A stretch of 64,000 nt of DNA from Plasmodium malariae (GCF_900090045.1 NC_041778.1:124001-188000), one strand, 5' to 3'. Shown: positions 41,426 to 55,300, counted from the first letter of the stretch. Translations and numbers: made by a program. Notes: generated by a model not told the origin, from the letters alone.

Positions 41426-41870
41426 TTATAAGTTAGATGTGTCAACCTTGACCAATTTTTTTACTCCAACTTTTGAATTATCTTCATTTTTAGATTTGCC
41501 TATCCATTCATATTCTTATTCACCATTATCGTCTTTATTTTCTGAATTATCATATACATTTTCAAATAAGATAAAATTTAGAGCTACATTTTTTGTTTGT
41601 GTCTCATTTTCTGATAATAATCTACCTTTTCGTGAATCTAATGTGTTATCTTCAATGTTTTTATTTTTTATAATGTGAAATATTTATTTACACATTAATA
41701 CTGTTATCTCATAAGTATATATATATATATAACAGGAAACAAAATATTATCAGGAAAATATTTCTGGGATTTTATCATCACTCCATATTGTTCAAATAAT
41801 AAGGTATCCATATAAAAATGATAAATATGTAAATTTTAACTAATATAAAGCTGTTCATTTTTTAATTCAT
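41426..41870 (-). pseudogene. decayed paralogue of the Lys/Glu and Arg/Glu repeat genes
   Basis: Reading from 41870, exactly 29 codons end at 41784. They resemble the paralogues' first exon (starting MN, then FILVKIYIFIIFIW), but codon 3 is TAA and the donor GT is GA in the expected place. An in-frame ATG at 41858 could bypass the stop. Exon 2 keeps a perfect PEXEL, RLLSE (about 41609-41623), in an Asn/Asp-rich context, then an in-frame TAA and a short acidic tail ending at TAA 41428-41426. Both membrane segments and the charged repeats are missing. Upstream DNA at about 42230-42310 matches the 5' flanks of the 35 kb and 60 kb genes by eye. The plus-strand frame at 41439-41678 is its shadow. 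Confidence 0.6.
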
Positions 41871-44559
41871 GCTATAATTATTAAATGTGGAAATATATTT
41901 ATGTAAAAAATTCACTTTATAATCATAAAATGGTGATAAATGGGTGCCATTATTTCGTTCGTTATATTATATTTTTGCATTCTTTTAAAAAAGTACTAAA
42001 ATGCTCAAATTAATTACAAATATAAAGTATAATACAAAAAATAATTTTAAAAACATTTTAGTAAATATATCCAATGAAGTTATTTAAGATGAATGAATTA
42101 TAAGAGATAAAATAATTTTTGGTAAAACAAAATTCGTTATTAAATTCTCAATATATATATATATATATGTATACTTATTTATTTTAATTGTTTTACAGAA
42201 AAATTCTATAATTTTTTTATCATTACTTTTCAGAAAATAAATAAAATAAGACGGATTTTTTCGTGAACACGAAGATTTTATTTTATGATTCGGATAAAAA
42301 GAAATATGCGGTGAGAATAGGTACATTAACGAGCATTATGGATGTTATTATTAATTTTTTTCCATGATTTTTTTATCAGTAAACATAGCATTTTTACTTA
42401 TACTATTTAAACATTATATTGTAATTAAAAAATGTAAATTACATATAATATATTAACAATGGTATTATTGAAAAATAAATCAAAAACTACACATTTTTTT
42501 ACTGTGTGAAAATTATAAGCTAACAGGAGCCATATACCTACGATATATACAAATTTTATAGGCAAATATTTTAAAAGTTCTATTCTTAAATTCAATTTAT
42601 CCGGAAAATTTGTATTTTTTAAAACGTTCAATCAAAATTAATACTTTTTTATATTCGTATCATTTTATTATAAGTTGCACTTTATAATTTTTACATAATT
42701 TATAATTATGCATTTTATATATTGTCACCAAAATAAAATTTATTAAATTTAAGAATTAAATTATTTATATATATATATATATATATAGATATGAACATAT
42801 ATATATTTTTTTTTTTTCGTTGTTAAAAATATAACGCACATTTATATGTTCTATGGAAATACCAATATTAAAAAAAGAATAAAAATGTAAAAGTAAATTT
42901 TATAAAAACACACTTTTAATAATTATGATATTTTAAAAAGAAAAAAAATTACAATAAAAAATAATTTTAAATAAAATAAATTAAAACAAAAAATGACATC
43001 ATTAAGAAATACAAATAGATCATATATAAAGAAATCATATAGTAAAAAATAGGAAACTATTTAATGCACTATAATTCTTTTCAGCATTTTTACATATGAT
43101 ATAACAATGTGTATATATTTTTATATTTATAAATAAATACAACCCCCGGTTATGTATAAAATTACAACTTCTATGCAACTAACGTGAATATAATAAATTA
43201 TAAGTTTTATGAAATATACTTGTAAAAGGAGAAATCATTATATTACAAGCAGTTTGTCTAACACAGTAATCCCATATAATAATAAAAATATGATATATTA
43301 AATATATTCCTTTAGTTGTACAATAACAAATCGATACTAATTTATGGAAGCAGATTACTTTTCTAAAAATTATTTAAATATAAAAAATTGAAAAAAGCAT
43401 TAAACTTTTAATATACTCTATAATGCATATTACTTATAAAATTTCAAAAAATATAACAATAATTTTTTTATTTTATGTATTCACATGTATATAATATATA
43501 TACTGTTATATGTAGATAAATGTATATTAAAAAAAATTCGTTGCTCCATACCTTTAAGTGATCCTTTCATTTAGATGTCTCATATTTTGTCAAATATTAC
43601 AAATTTGTGTTCATATAAAAAAGTATAATAACATATTTTAATAATTATTACAATCTATTATAAAGAATATATAGTGATTAAAATTACATAAACTTGTAAG
43701 CTTCCATTTAATGAATAATTTATAAATTATCATGTAACTTATTATGCTGGTTATTTTTATTAGGAACATATATATTTTCATGTGTTATTCCATGCATGTT
43801 ATATTTTTTAAAAATATCAACATCAATTTAATATAATTATACATATTCAGAAAAACCAAAGAATTATCTATAAATTATATTCGTATTTTCGTGATATATT
43901 TAACGTGTTCCTGAGTAAGTATACGTACAAATGAATAATATTATTAAATATATATATTCAAACATGTATATATATAAATATAAATATTTAATTATCCTCA
44001 AAAAATGCTATAAGGAAGAAATGGGAAAGGAAAAAACATCTAAAATTAGATAAATTTTATGAATACATATTATTTTTCTTATTGTACGTCATAATGAGGG
44101 AGTACATATACGTGGCTTTATTAATATAACATATTAATACAATATCTTTTCAATATATACTGCCACTAAAAATAAAACTAATATTTAAAAAATTTATAAT
44201 AAATAATGTTTCACGGAAAAAATATATTAGTTATAACTATGATAATCTATTCCTTCTGTAGACAAAGAGTATTTTAAAGTATTTATGAAAAGATAGGCGA
44301 ACACGAAAATACATTCGCAACATAGTATTAAAGCCTAATATGCTACAGTTGTGAAATAAAAGAATCCTACTAATGAAATTAAAATTAGTGCATCAACAAA
44401 TTTACGTAACATAAAAATTATATTTTATTATATATCCTTTTATGAAAATTCATATTTCATTATATTTGCCTTGATAACACACTACATCCATTATATATTT
44501 CTCAAAACATATTTCCCGCTTATTTTAAAAGGTTCTGATGTGTGGAACTTATTTTTTTA

Positions 44560-45183
44560 GTAATAAATTTATTTCCTTTTACAGCTTATAATACTCCTTA
44601 TTATTGTTTTTATTTTTATTTACACTTTTCTTCTGTATGTTTTAATTTGATTTTTCCTTTTTTTCTTCTTTAAATTAACTTTTCTTCCTATGTTTTTAAC
44701 TTAACTATGCCTTATTTAATTTTTAATTTACTTCCAAATTGCTCTTCATAGTCTGACTGAACTAATTTTGACTTTATTCATTATTTTCTGATGTTTTTTA
44801 TTTTTCCTATATTACATTCTTATCTTATTTCCTTCTACAACTTTTGCTTCATTTTCCCTTATAATTTCACTAATAATATACTATCCATGTAATATTATGA
44901 AATGTTTATATTGTACCTTTCATCCGAGTTTTACTAATTGGGCTCTCGAAAAAAGACGTACATATTAAGGGCATAATGAGTATAGTAATATATTTTGTTT
45001 TCCAAAATAAAACTTATAACAACGAAAAAATAAAAAAAAAATAAATAAATGATATAACATATATTATGGAATATTGTAATAATACCACATTCCTGTAACT
45101 TTGGAATGTTCACATCAAAAGGATAAATGCAAAAGTTTTTAAAAGGAGGAACTTAATTTTATTTTTCGCTGCTGTATCTTCAT
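44560..45183 (-). pseudogene. decayed fam-type exported-protein gene
   Basis: On the minus strand from about 45183 there is a degenerate first exon. Its signal core (FLLLKTFAFILLM) is followed by TGA where the intact genes have Trp (TGG), then residues ending in RNV directly before GTATTA. The fam-l-type gene at 1.8 kb ends its exon 1 with the same kind of junction (SNV, then GTATTA). The first exon is 98 nt rather than 87, so it also carries indels. Below about 44960 is a Lys/Asn/Glu-rich remnant (for example SDYEEQFGSKLKIK) broken by many stops, down to about 44560. No clear RxLxE remains. The assignment to fam-l/fam-m rests mainly on exon 1. Confidence 0.4.
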
Positions 45184-47261
45184 AGTAATTCTAAATTTAG
45201 TAGGAAAGAAGGTACTTAATACTTTATATTTCAATTTAATAAAAAGGAACTATTTAGATTTTTATAATTTTTTACTTATTTTTGTCAATTTTGACGTAAA
45301 AATCTATTAAACGATGTGTATATAGTATACACATAATAAATTAAATATGAAAGTAATGAAAAGTAAAACTAAAAAAATAATTTTTGTAATATTTCTTTAC
45401 AAATTTATTTTTGTTTTATGAATTTAAAGAAATTTTAATAAAATTATTCTAAAAAAATTTACTTAATACAAAAAGAATTTCAGTACTTTAATAATAATAT
45501 ATTTTTTAAAAAAAACATTATATCTGTCTAAAAAAATTGTTTTCATCTGTATTTAAAAAAAACATAAAAATTTTTTTAAAATATATTTTTTTTTAAGGTG
45601 AAAAAATATTTTTAAAATTTAAATTTTATATCTCTGTATTTTTTTTTTTTTCTTTTTTGAAACGAATTATTGTTTGATGTACTACAAAATCCATATTTCC
45701 ATTTCAACTTGATATAATTAAAAAATAAAATTAGATTTCTTCCCCACCGAAGGAAAAATATTTTTTTGGACAAAATAGTGTAACATATTTTTTTTCCTTT
45801 TTAATAAAATAAAAATTAATTGACTTAATGATACTTCTTATAAAATATTAATATACCAAAATGAATTTAAATTTATAACACAAGCAAAAATAATTTCCAT
45901 TTTGTACATTTTAAAGATACTTATATCAAAGTTAATATTTATTTTTTAGGTACAAATTTTAGAAAGCTTGAATACAATTTTCTAATTTAACATATATTTT
46001 TTTGTTTTTTTTTTCAGTATAAATAAAATAAAAAAATATATACATATATTCATAGAACAGAGAAATATATTCCTTTTTTCAAAAAAAATTAAGTGTATAT
46101 TCAACAATATACATAATACATAATCTAATAAAATAAAGGAAAATAGTCAGAGTAAAAATAATAAATTAACTATAAACCCTATTATTCGTTTTTTCTTTTT
46201 GTTTATTCGTATACAAACAATATTTTCTTACAAAAATGTTTCATTACAAATAAAAATTTGGTGATTTGACATTAAATACACAGTTTTCTTTAACTTTTAG
46301 TATCTTTTTCAATTCTTTATATATATATATTTATTTATATTTAAATAATGTATACAAAATATTAAGTTAGAGATTAGAAAGGAAATATTTTTTTTTATAT
46401 CTTATTTCAAAAGTTTTTAGAAAGAAATTACATGAAATAGCGTACTCAGAATTTGTTAACTGTATTTTTATAATTGAATTTTTTGAAATATAACTTTGTA
46501 AAATCATACTTTAAAAGAAGAACTTATACAAACTTTAAATATAATTTTTTATGAATTATAACAAAAAATTCTTATGAAAAAATCAAAAAAAAAATTAAAT
46601 AAATTAATAGCATATTTCATATAAAACCAGTATAAAACCTTTTTTTTTTTTTTTTTTTAATCTACTCAAAATTTCATTCTACAAAAATTTCGGTGAAATA
46701 GATTTAAACAACATTTCACTTGAATGAATCAATTTATTTTTCTAAGGATCACTGTATTAAAAAAATAAAAATAAAATTGAAGTATATTTTTAACCAAAAT
46801 ATAATAATCTTACTAAAAAGAAAAAAAAAAATTTTTATAAAAATTAGTTCTAAAATTACATATTAATAAAATAAGAGTAACTTTTAAAAACCCCAATGTA
46901 TATTTTCAAAAGACAATCTTTTATATATTATTTTTTGTTCTTATTATATCCCATATCCTATATTTATTTTTGAAATATTCATAAAGCAAATTATATATAT
47001 TCAAATTACATTGTTTTAATATTTTTTTTTGCATTACACTATTGGAATTTCTACATTCAAACATATAAATATGCATCCACGGCAATATATTAATAGAAAT
47101 TAATGTTAAAATATTGTAAAAAATAAAATTTTCTTATATTTTCTATAACATAAAAGTAAAACTACGGATAAGTTGAATAAATATATTTTGTCAACTTAGT
47201 TTTTATTAATTCCTATAGATTAAATTATGTCTAAATCTAATACTTTAGATAATATAAATAT
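45184..47261. other. A+T-rich intergenic
   Basis: Very A+T-rich with many A/T homopolymers (for example T18 near 46641). No coding signal. Confidence 0.55.
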
Positions 47262-47335
47262 ATGAAGTATATTATAATTTTGGTAGTATTATCAATATGT
47301 TCCTTCTCCTTTTCCACTAATGATTCTTATAATAT
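47262..47335 (+). other. orphan signal-peptide exon
   Basis: ATG at 47262 opens a 25-codon frame encoding a textbook signal peptide (MKYIIILVVLSICSFSFS) and then Thr/Asn/Asp/Ser residues. A GTAATT donor-like site lies at 47336. No matching second exon was found before the exported-protein gene at 47909, so this is a stranded first exon or a very short secreted peptide. Confidence 0.3.
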
Positions 47336-47908
47336 GTAATTTCAAAAAAACATTACAGTTGGATAATTAGTAGATATTTTCTAAAAATTTTTTATTTTAC
47401 AATTTATAGCAACAAAATTAAACATAGTATTTGTTAACAAAATATTTCTTACATATATACTAGTCAAATATTTTATTATTATAATTTTATTCCTCATTAT
47501 AATCCTCAAATCATTCATTATTTTATATATGTATTTCATAAATATATCTTTTTTTTTGAAATAAATTATTTGAAAGTTGGATTATAATTTTTAAAAAAAT
47601 TTTACCTTGTATATACTGAATAAATCCTGTTTAATTTTTTTTATTTGAATAATATGATAGAATAATATTTTAAAATAAGTCGCTAAAATATTTGTTTCAT
47701 AATTTTATTATTTTTTGTCTATTAACAGGATACTACAATTATGTTTCTTTTTTAAAAAAAAATTTAAAGGTTTTTCATTTAGACAAGATAGAAAATAATT
47801 AAAATAAGATATAAAACAATCCATTTGCTAATTATTATTGAAAAAATAATATGTACATAGTAGACTATAATTAGTGCAAATTTTTTAACAACTTTAAGGA
47901 AATTCATT

Positions 47909-48774
47909 ATGAAGCAAAATTCAATTATATTCGTCTTTTTTACTAAATCTATTATATTTTCCGTTTTAGTATGGACATGGAAATATTATAATGAAGTATC
48001 ATAATTATTATATTTGATCAGTTTTTTTTTTATATTATTCTGTGTCTATATATGAAATGTAAATATTACTATAGTAATATATAAATATTCTATTTTTTAA
48101 TGCTGATTTTGTTTCTTTATTTCCAGTTATCCATTTGTGGCGAATTATGTAATAACAAATGTAGCCAAATTTATAAATCAAACGTAATATTTAGAAGAAC
48201 ATTAAATAGTGAAATAGACATATCAGAAGAAAAATATGGAAAGTTGAAAGAAAGAATATTTAATATATTAGACGAAAGTGATGATGCATTTGCAGAAAGA
48301 CTAAAAGGATTAGAGCATGATGACCTTTTTCGAAAACGATTTAAAGAATTAATTGTACGTGATATTTCTGAACAAAAACTTAATCATTCAGTGCAACATA
48401 AAAAAATTCAAAAACATGATGCATTCAATTATGAACATAATTTAAAAAAAAAATCTCATCCCTTAAAACATTATAATAGTGCTGAAAAATATAAAAATGT
48501 ACCAAAATGTTCAAAAACAGTAAACTCACAAATTGAAATAGATACATTCCCGAAGAGCTCAAAAAAGAAACGCTATGCTGTTAAACATCCAGGTATAGCT
48601 GAACAACTTTTACAATTTACAAAAAAACATAAAATTCTTTCTTCACTTTTGTTCATAGTAATTTTGAAAGCAATAGTATTTATTTTAGTTTCTATAATTA
48701 TGTCTATTTTTTCAATGTCTTATGTACCACTACAACCACAAGTTATAGTATTACTATTACCAATTGTTGAATAA
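47909..48774 (+). CDS. exported protein with acidic repeat block and C-terminal membrane segment
   Basis: Exon 1 is 47909-47995 (29 codons, core FSVLVWTW), the intron is 47996-48126 (phase 0), and exon 2 is 48127-48774, in total 244 aa. After a Cys-rich start (CGELCNNKC) comes a relaxed export motif, RTLNS, at about 53-57, one residue later than in the other genes. Residues about 66-105 hold the repeat-like block YGKLKERIFNILDESDDAF...ERLKGLEHDDLFRKRFKELI, shared with the 28 kb pseudogene and, from memory, with Pv-fam-d/PvSTP-type exported proteins. A His/Lys-rich linker follows, then a hydrophobic helix (about 198-226) and a Pro/Val/Leu-rich C-terminus (VIVLLLPIVE). The leader just before the ATG (AAGGAAATTCA) is the same as at 27.7 kb. 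Function unknown; host-cell export inferred. Confidence 0.8.
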
Positions 48775-50524
48775 GTAGCGGTCTAGGAGACAATTCATCT
48801 TTTTTAAATCAAAAAATACAAAATTATATGATAATTATGAAAAAAATATTGACTATAAAAATTTTATCTTATAAATTTTTTACAGTAATTTGAAAGTGCA
48901 TATAATTTTATACGTTTAATAATAAAAAAAATTTTGCCCATAAAACAATTATATAATATTTTCATTCTTCATTTTTTTATATATTATCTTAAAAAATTGT
49001 TTTAACATAATTCTATATATCTCTCAATATACTAAGTAAATCAGTTATATTTTAACTGGTATATTAATCTATTTACATTTAATTATGCTAGTAAAAATAA
49101 ATCTTCAAGTGATATATATATATATAAATATATATATGTTTTATTCTTAAGAATAATTGTTTAAAAGACACTAACATTTGAAGTTTAAAAAAAGTGATAA
49201 AATAAAATTAATTAAATTATCTTAAATCATGAATTTTTCTTTCAAAATGTACAAAGGTCTTTCTCTTTTTAATTTTTAAGAGCAAGTTTCAACTAATAAT
49301 ATATTTTCATTAGTGGCTTTTTTAAATAAAATATATAAATATTCATTCACTACATTCATTTGTATCAACAAATGTAGACTTTCTTTTTTTTTTTTTTTTA
49401 TCTTTTTGTATTATACTTTTGATTCTACTATGTAATTAACACATTGTAATCAATGATTTTAAATCTCAGTATACTTACCCTTATATTTCACTATTTTCAA
49501 AATTCACTATCATATACAATATATACATAAATATACTCATCTTATTACATAGTTAAAAGAAATTCATTTATAATTCCTTTTCATTAGAATACTTCTTAGA
49601 TCCAATATTTCTTAATAATTTTCAATAAATATAGAGTTTTCAAATTTTATTAAATTAAATGTGTTATTTATATATATTCATAATAATTTTAAAACAAGTA
49701 TATTACATATAAATTCTTCCTTTTATCAATATATTGGATACTTAAAGTATTATTCCAGAAGACTCACGAAACTTTCTTCTATTTATCGTATCAAATATGG
49801 TAATAATGCATTACTATTCCCCTGTACCAACAACTTGCATTTATAGAATTTTACCTATTTTCTTAATAAACGACACTGTTAACATTTTATTGTTCACTCA
49901 AATTCAAAAACATATTAACATATAGTTAATGATTATAATTTATGTATCACTTTAAATGATTCATTAAATTTAATAAACATCTCTCCTTGTCTTTTTTCGC
50001 ATTTTACAAAATTATTATTGTATATAATACATTTCATCTAATTATATATATGTATAATTTGAAACTTAATTATTTAAAAATATTTGTAAAAAATATTATA
50101 TCATTCATGACAATAACAATGTTTGCTGCATTAAGAATATCATTTCAAATACTAATAACCCTAAACCAGAATATTCGCTTATTTTATGTACTACTAAATA
50201 TCTATATTATGTATATACAATAATTCAACTAATACACTATGTACTTATTTTTTCTTAATCATATGAATGGGCTTCCACATATTAAAAGTGAAAGGATATT
50301 CAAAAACAAAAAAAAATTTCATCAACAGTATTATTATTAAATAACAGAAAATTATAAAAAATAATCAAATTGACAAATATTTTGATATACTATAATGTAT
50401 ATACTATTATATTTCTGTTCTTTACATTTACTGCTAATTTTGAATAAAATAATTAATCTTCAATTGACAACCCACTTTTTTTTTTTTTTAATACATTCAC
50501 ATGTTGCCATAATGTATAAGTAAA

Positions 50525-50760
50525 TATATAGTTTTAATTATACTTCGCTCGTTTAACATTACTTTTTTATTGTTCTACTGCTAGTGTGAATACCCCTATT
50601 AGTATCTTAACAATTTCATGCATAGCACATACTACTTACTATCTGGTCTTTCAATAGTTCATCAGTTTTTACTTTGAACATAGAATTATATTTACAATTA
50701 TACAAACTTTTTTTAGAATATAGCACGACATATGAAAACATAAGGTAGCAGAAAATATGC
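50525..50760 (-). other. possible coding remnant
   Basis: A minus-strand frame open for about 50 codons includes SLYNCKYNSMFKVKTDELLK and SSMCYA before TGA. A second short frame, HEIVKILIGVFTLAVEQ, overlaps its end. Composition looks like decayed coding sequence, but no family was recognised. Confidence 0.22.
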
Positions 50761-52351
50761 CTCAACGGTTCAAAAAAAAAATTTTTTTATATATGTAATA
50801 CTGACCATGTCATGATTTTTTTTTTTTTTTTTTTACTTCTTAAAAGATTATAATATATATATATTTACATACAGTTTCAATGAGAAGATTCATGTTTAAA
50901 ACCTTTTTTTTATAAACAATTTTGTTAACGAGATTCGTTTAACTATTATTTTTTTTTTATGAAATAAATTTGATTAATAAATATACAGTAGCATAATATA
51001 GATCAAAAAGTATTAGAACTACATATTTGCATAAAATATAATAATTTAGAATATATTTTCAAAAATTTTATATTTAATGATATGTATGTTCTACTATTAA
51101 CTGCAGTTCACTATTCTCATATTAAGCCAACTTATATTTTTATTCGAGGAATCTTGTACAATTTCCAGAAATTTTTTGCTGTAACGTATAACATAAAGTA
51201 TTAATAAAATATTTTAACTTATTTTTTATAAAAAATTCCTCTGAATAATTTTTTTATTTCCTTTTATTATGTAAGTTTTTCCAAAGAAACATGTAGAATT
51301 ATTCGCGCACGCAATCAATTAGATAATATTTTATGTCTAATACTATTCGTTATTGGCACACTAATAACACGTTATTACATCATAAATTAGTATACCTCTT
51401 ATATTAATTAAGTTCAATATCTTCCATTTGTTCTAACAAATAAAACTTACAGAAATGTTTATTTTATAATCACTTAGTATTTTGTTTGGAATATTCATAA
51501 TTTTTGTGCTTCATTTATTAAGAACAACTTGAAGATAAAAATACTATTTTTCTCTTATTTAAATATATATAAAAATAATTTGGATGAACATATTACAAAA
51601 TAAATACGTATACTTATTAAAATATTATTAATTAATATATTATATTATAAAAAAAAAAATGTGCAATAACAGTGAAATCATAAACATGCAAATATCATAA
51701 AATTATTACATTTATATAATGCCTATTCATAAACTTTACATTTAGCACATAATTATGTATTCTCATAATTGTATTAAACTTATGAATAGTTCATAATATA
51801 ATTTTTATGCATAATGTTAAATACTTTAACGATATAACCTTATTATTTAATAATCAATTAATATCCACTGTATGCTTTTTAAAATAAACCATATACTTAT
51901 ATTTTTTAATGTGTGATAAAAATAGAAATGCGTCAGAATAATATTTGTATTAATACGTTTTTTATTATTAAAATATGAACTTATGATGTTCCCATTTTAT
52001 TTTCTTTTTTTATATATACCATTTTAACTCTCTGTAAGAATTATCCCATTATTTTACATATGCATCATTTATTATACCATACATTAATTATGTTAATAAT
52101 TCACTTAATGCTCACCTGTTTCTAACAAATCAATATAATATGTAGCAAACATGTTACTAAACATTGTGTTATATAAAAATATGATGATCATATGAAATTA
52201 TGAAAACATAACTATGATATTATTATAATCATTCGTTCATACTATATAAATGCTAAATATATATAAAATTTTAAATACTTCATTACAAAAAAAAAAAAAA
52301 AAAGTTACCTATACAACATACTTTATCTTTCATATTTCATTAAATTATTAT

Positions 52352-52366
<15 letters not shown>

Positions 52367-52382
<16 letters not shown>

Positions 52383-52389
52383 CCCCCCC
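52367..52389. repeat. (AT)n run ending in C7
   Basis: An AT dinucleotide run is followed by AA and seven consecutive C, an unusual homopolymer in this A+T-rich DNA. Confidence 0.8.
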
Positions 52390-55300
52390 ATATTATTATA
52401 TATTGCGTTATAATTAACTATTAATAAAACATTGTAACTTATTAATCATTATTTTGTCACCTTAAAAAATTTAAATCTCTCAAAAATATAACCACAAAAA
52501 ATTAAACAAAAACAAAAATGAACTATAAACAAAAATTTATATATATATACATATACATACATTCATTTCTCATAAGAATTATTTAAATGTAAATTAAAAA
52601 AAAAAATACAAAAATCATATTCATATAAACGTTGAGTAGAAAATTTTAGCAAATTAATTTCTAATCATAAATTGTTATTTTAAATACAACATAATACATT
52701 ATATGTATAAATCGTATACTTAGTAGGAATATACATGCACATTTTCTCATAAATAGGCATAATAATTAACTATACTAGAACCTCTCTAGATAAGAGATTT
52801 CTAGCAATAATTTTTTAGTTAGTAATATATAATATTACTAATTTTAAAAAATTTTTAGTTTCTTAAAATTTTTTATGACGTTTTATTATTTACGGAATTT
52901 TGCAAGTTTTAACACAATATAAATAGCCTTATAAAAAAATATTGTTTCAAAAAATACCCCACCTGAAATATTCGTTAATGAAAACAACAATTATATAATA
53001 CCGCATAACACAACAAGATAATATTAACTTTTTCTTTATTAAAATATTTTTTTCTTATACGTCTTTTCATGCACAAAGTATTTTACTTTAATTTTCATGC
53101 TTTATTGCAGGATATAATCCTAATCCTATGTATATATTATTTTTCTTTAAAAATTGTATTATATGAATTATATATATTATACATTTTCCATAATATCGTA
53201 TTCTATTTTTTAAATATTCTGGTATTGATATACCTTATTTTATTTTCACATAATATTTAAAATTTTATTCTTCCTACAATTTTCATATCTATATAAAACG
53301 TTCATATAATGTTTATGACCCTGAGAACTTATCGTGCCATAGTTGTTTGGAGTTATGACTTCATCTAGTATGCAACAGATAAGCTATTATATTTTTCAAT
53401 ATAATCATTACCCTCCTCATATTCATAAAAAAAATAACATATCTTATTCTAAAGATTTATAAAATGCTTTATGCATTTATTCTACTTTTTTATGTGTTCT
53501 ATTAGATATATAAATTAATGCAATACTTAAGTTGTTTCTATATTCATTCAATTTACAATAAATGGTAACGCATTTAAGTTAAAATAAACATTCGTTAATT
53601 AACAAAAAGCTATGTTCATTTTTATACTAATAAAACATCTTATTTGATGTTAATAAATTATAAAAAAAAAAGAAAAATACAAAAAAAGTTATTACATATG
53701 TAATTGTTTCCTTACTTTAGTAGAATATTATTGTCCACCCCCATATAAAAAGAGTTACTGCAATTTTTTTGAATTAAAAAGAGGAAAAATTTATAAATTT
53801 TTCCTCTCTTATATAATTTCTTTTATGTTCAAAATCCTCCATTAGTAGTAAATCTTTCATCAACAAGATTATTTTTATTAATATAATATTCATTGGTTGA
53901 GTTAATATTACTTATTATCAACATTTATTATATTTACATAACATAATATAATGAAATGTCCATTATTGTAAAGCATTCTCATTGCTTTTTAATGTACAAG
54001 TGAAATAATATTAATAATTTACATACCTATTATTTTTAGTATTATTATATGGTAAAGAGTAGATTTAGATATATTTTATTTTTCTAATTGTCACAAACTC
54101 ATTTGGTTGAACTTTAGTAGTTAAAGATAACATGGTGTAACAATTATACTTTAATTTGTTCCATAAATATATAATATATTTTATATATTATCATGTTTAA
54201 AGAATCTCATAATTAATATATAAAAAATAAAATATAATTCATTTCCAAGAACAGACAGCATTATGAAAAAATATTTTTTCAATTTTATAGCCGTAAAAGA
54301 AACAAGAGTGTGGTTTTTAGGAAATAATGCGTGAAGATAAATTAAAAAATAAAAAAATATATTTATATATATTCTATTTAATGTAATTATAATTTTACTT
54401 TATTATATTTTTTTTTTTTTTTGGAAATTTTCTTAGTATAATTATGATAACACTTTCTAAAATAAATATTCAAAAAAGCTCAAATTTACGTTAAAAAATT
54501 AAAATTATTTTATTATAAAAAATGCATTAATGTAAAAACACTCGAAGATCTCGCCTTTAACAAAAGTACTATATTGGTTAAAAAGTAAATAACAGCCGTA
54601 TAAATATATATTATATTTTTGACTTGTATAAATTTTTCAGTTTTCTCAAATCCAAAACTATGTTCATACTAGATAACGCTTCTAATATTGTTATTATTTA
54701 TATTTATATTTATATTTACTTGTCACAATATCTCTACTAGTTTTTACTTTTCTTTTATTTTTCAAAGATTAATTATTCTTTTTCTAAATAAATGTCTAAT
54801 GCAAGTGCGATGCACGTATATTTTCCATGCATATTGTTCATTTGTTTTCTTTTATTTTTATCTCTAATTAAATTTAATATTTTATATTTATGACCCTCTT
54901 GACATACAAAATTGAGAATATAAACAAAAAAAAAAAAAAAAAAGTTAAGTACAAATTACCTTCTTTCTTCTAATATAAAATTATATTTCTGTTAAGCAAC
55001 AAATTCACTTGAATATTTTCATTTTCATTTAATTTTTAAATAAAATTTTCACATCTTAAATATAATGCGAAAATATTTTTTAATAGGAACTAAGACGAAT
55101 TATATAATTCTACATTAATCTTAAATTAAATATTAAATGGTTTTAACTAAATTATTTAAAATTTTCACGATTTTTTAAATAATATTACTAGTATCATAGG
55201 TGAAACGCCATTTTAGAATATATATATTAATTAACCCCATATAATTTATTAATCTTTTACGATGAAAATAACCCAAAACTAAAAAAATTAGAGAGGAAAA

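Larger units (their letters stand above)
37560..44030. repeat. segmental duplication copy B
   Basis: Matches copy C in order along its length: 37800-37870 with 55780-55850, 38740-38840 with 56460-56560, 39030-39180 with 56730-56900, 39500-39600 with 57220-57320, 39840-40060 with 57570-57810, 43140-43220 with 61800-61890, and 43880-44010 with 62540-62700. It contains the decayed gene at 41.4-41.9 kb. Boundaries are approximate. Confidence 0.6.

Noticed and set aside
41439..41678. 79-codon plus-strand frame rich in Ser, Phe and Leu
   Set aside because: Antisense of the decayed repeat-family gene, whose minus strand carries RLLSE.
42425..42631. Minus-strand hydrophobic frame resembling a signal exon with a GTAAAA donor near the end
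   Set aside because: Starts without ATG and has a stop just upstream; no second exon. It lies in the 5' flank of the decayed B copy, so it is probably flank sequence.
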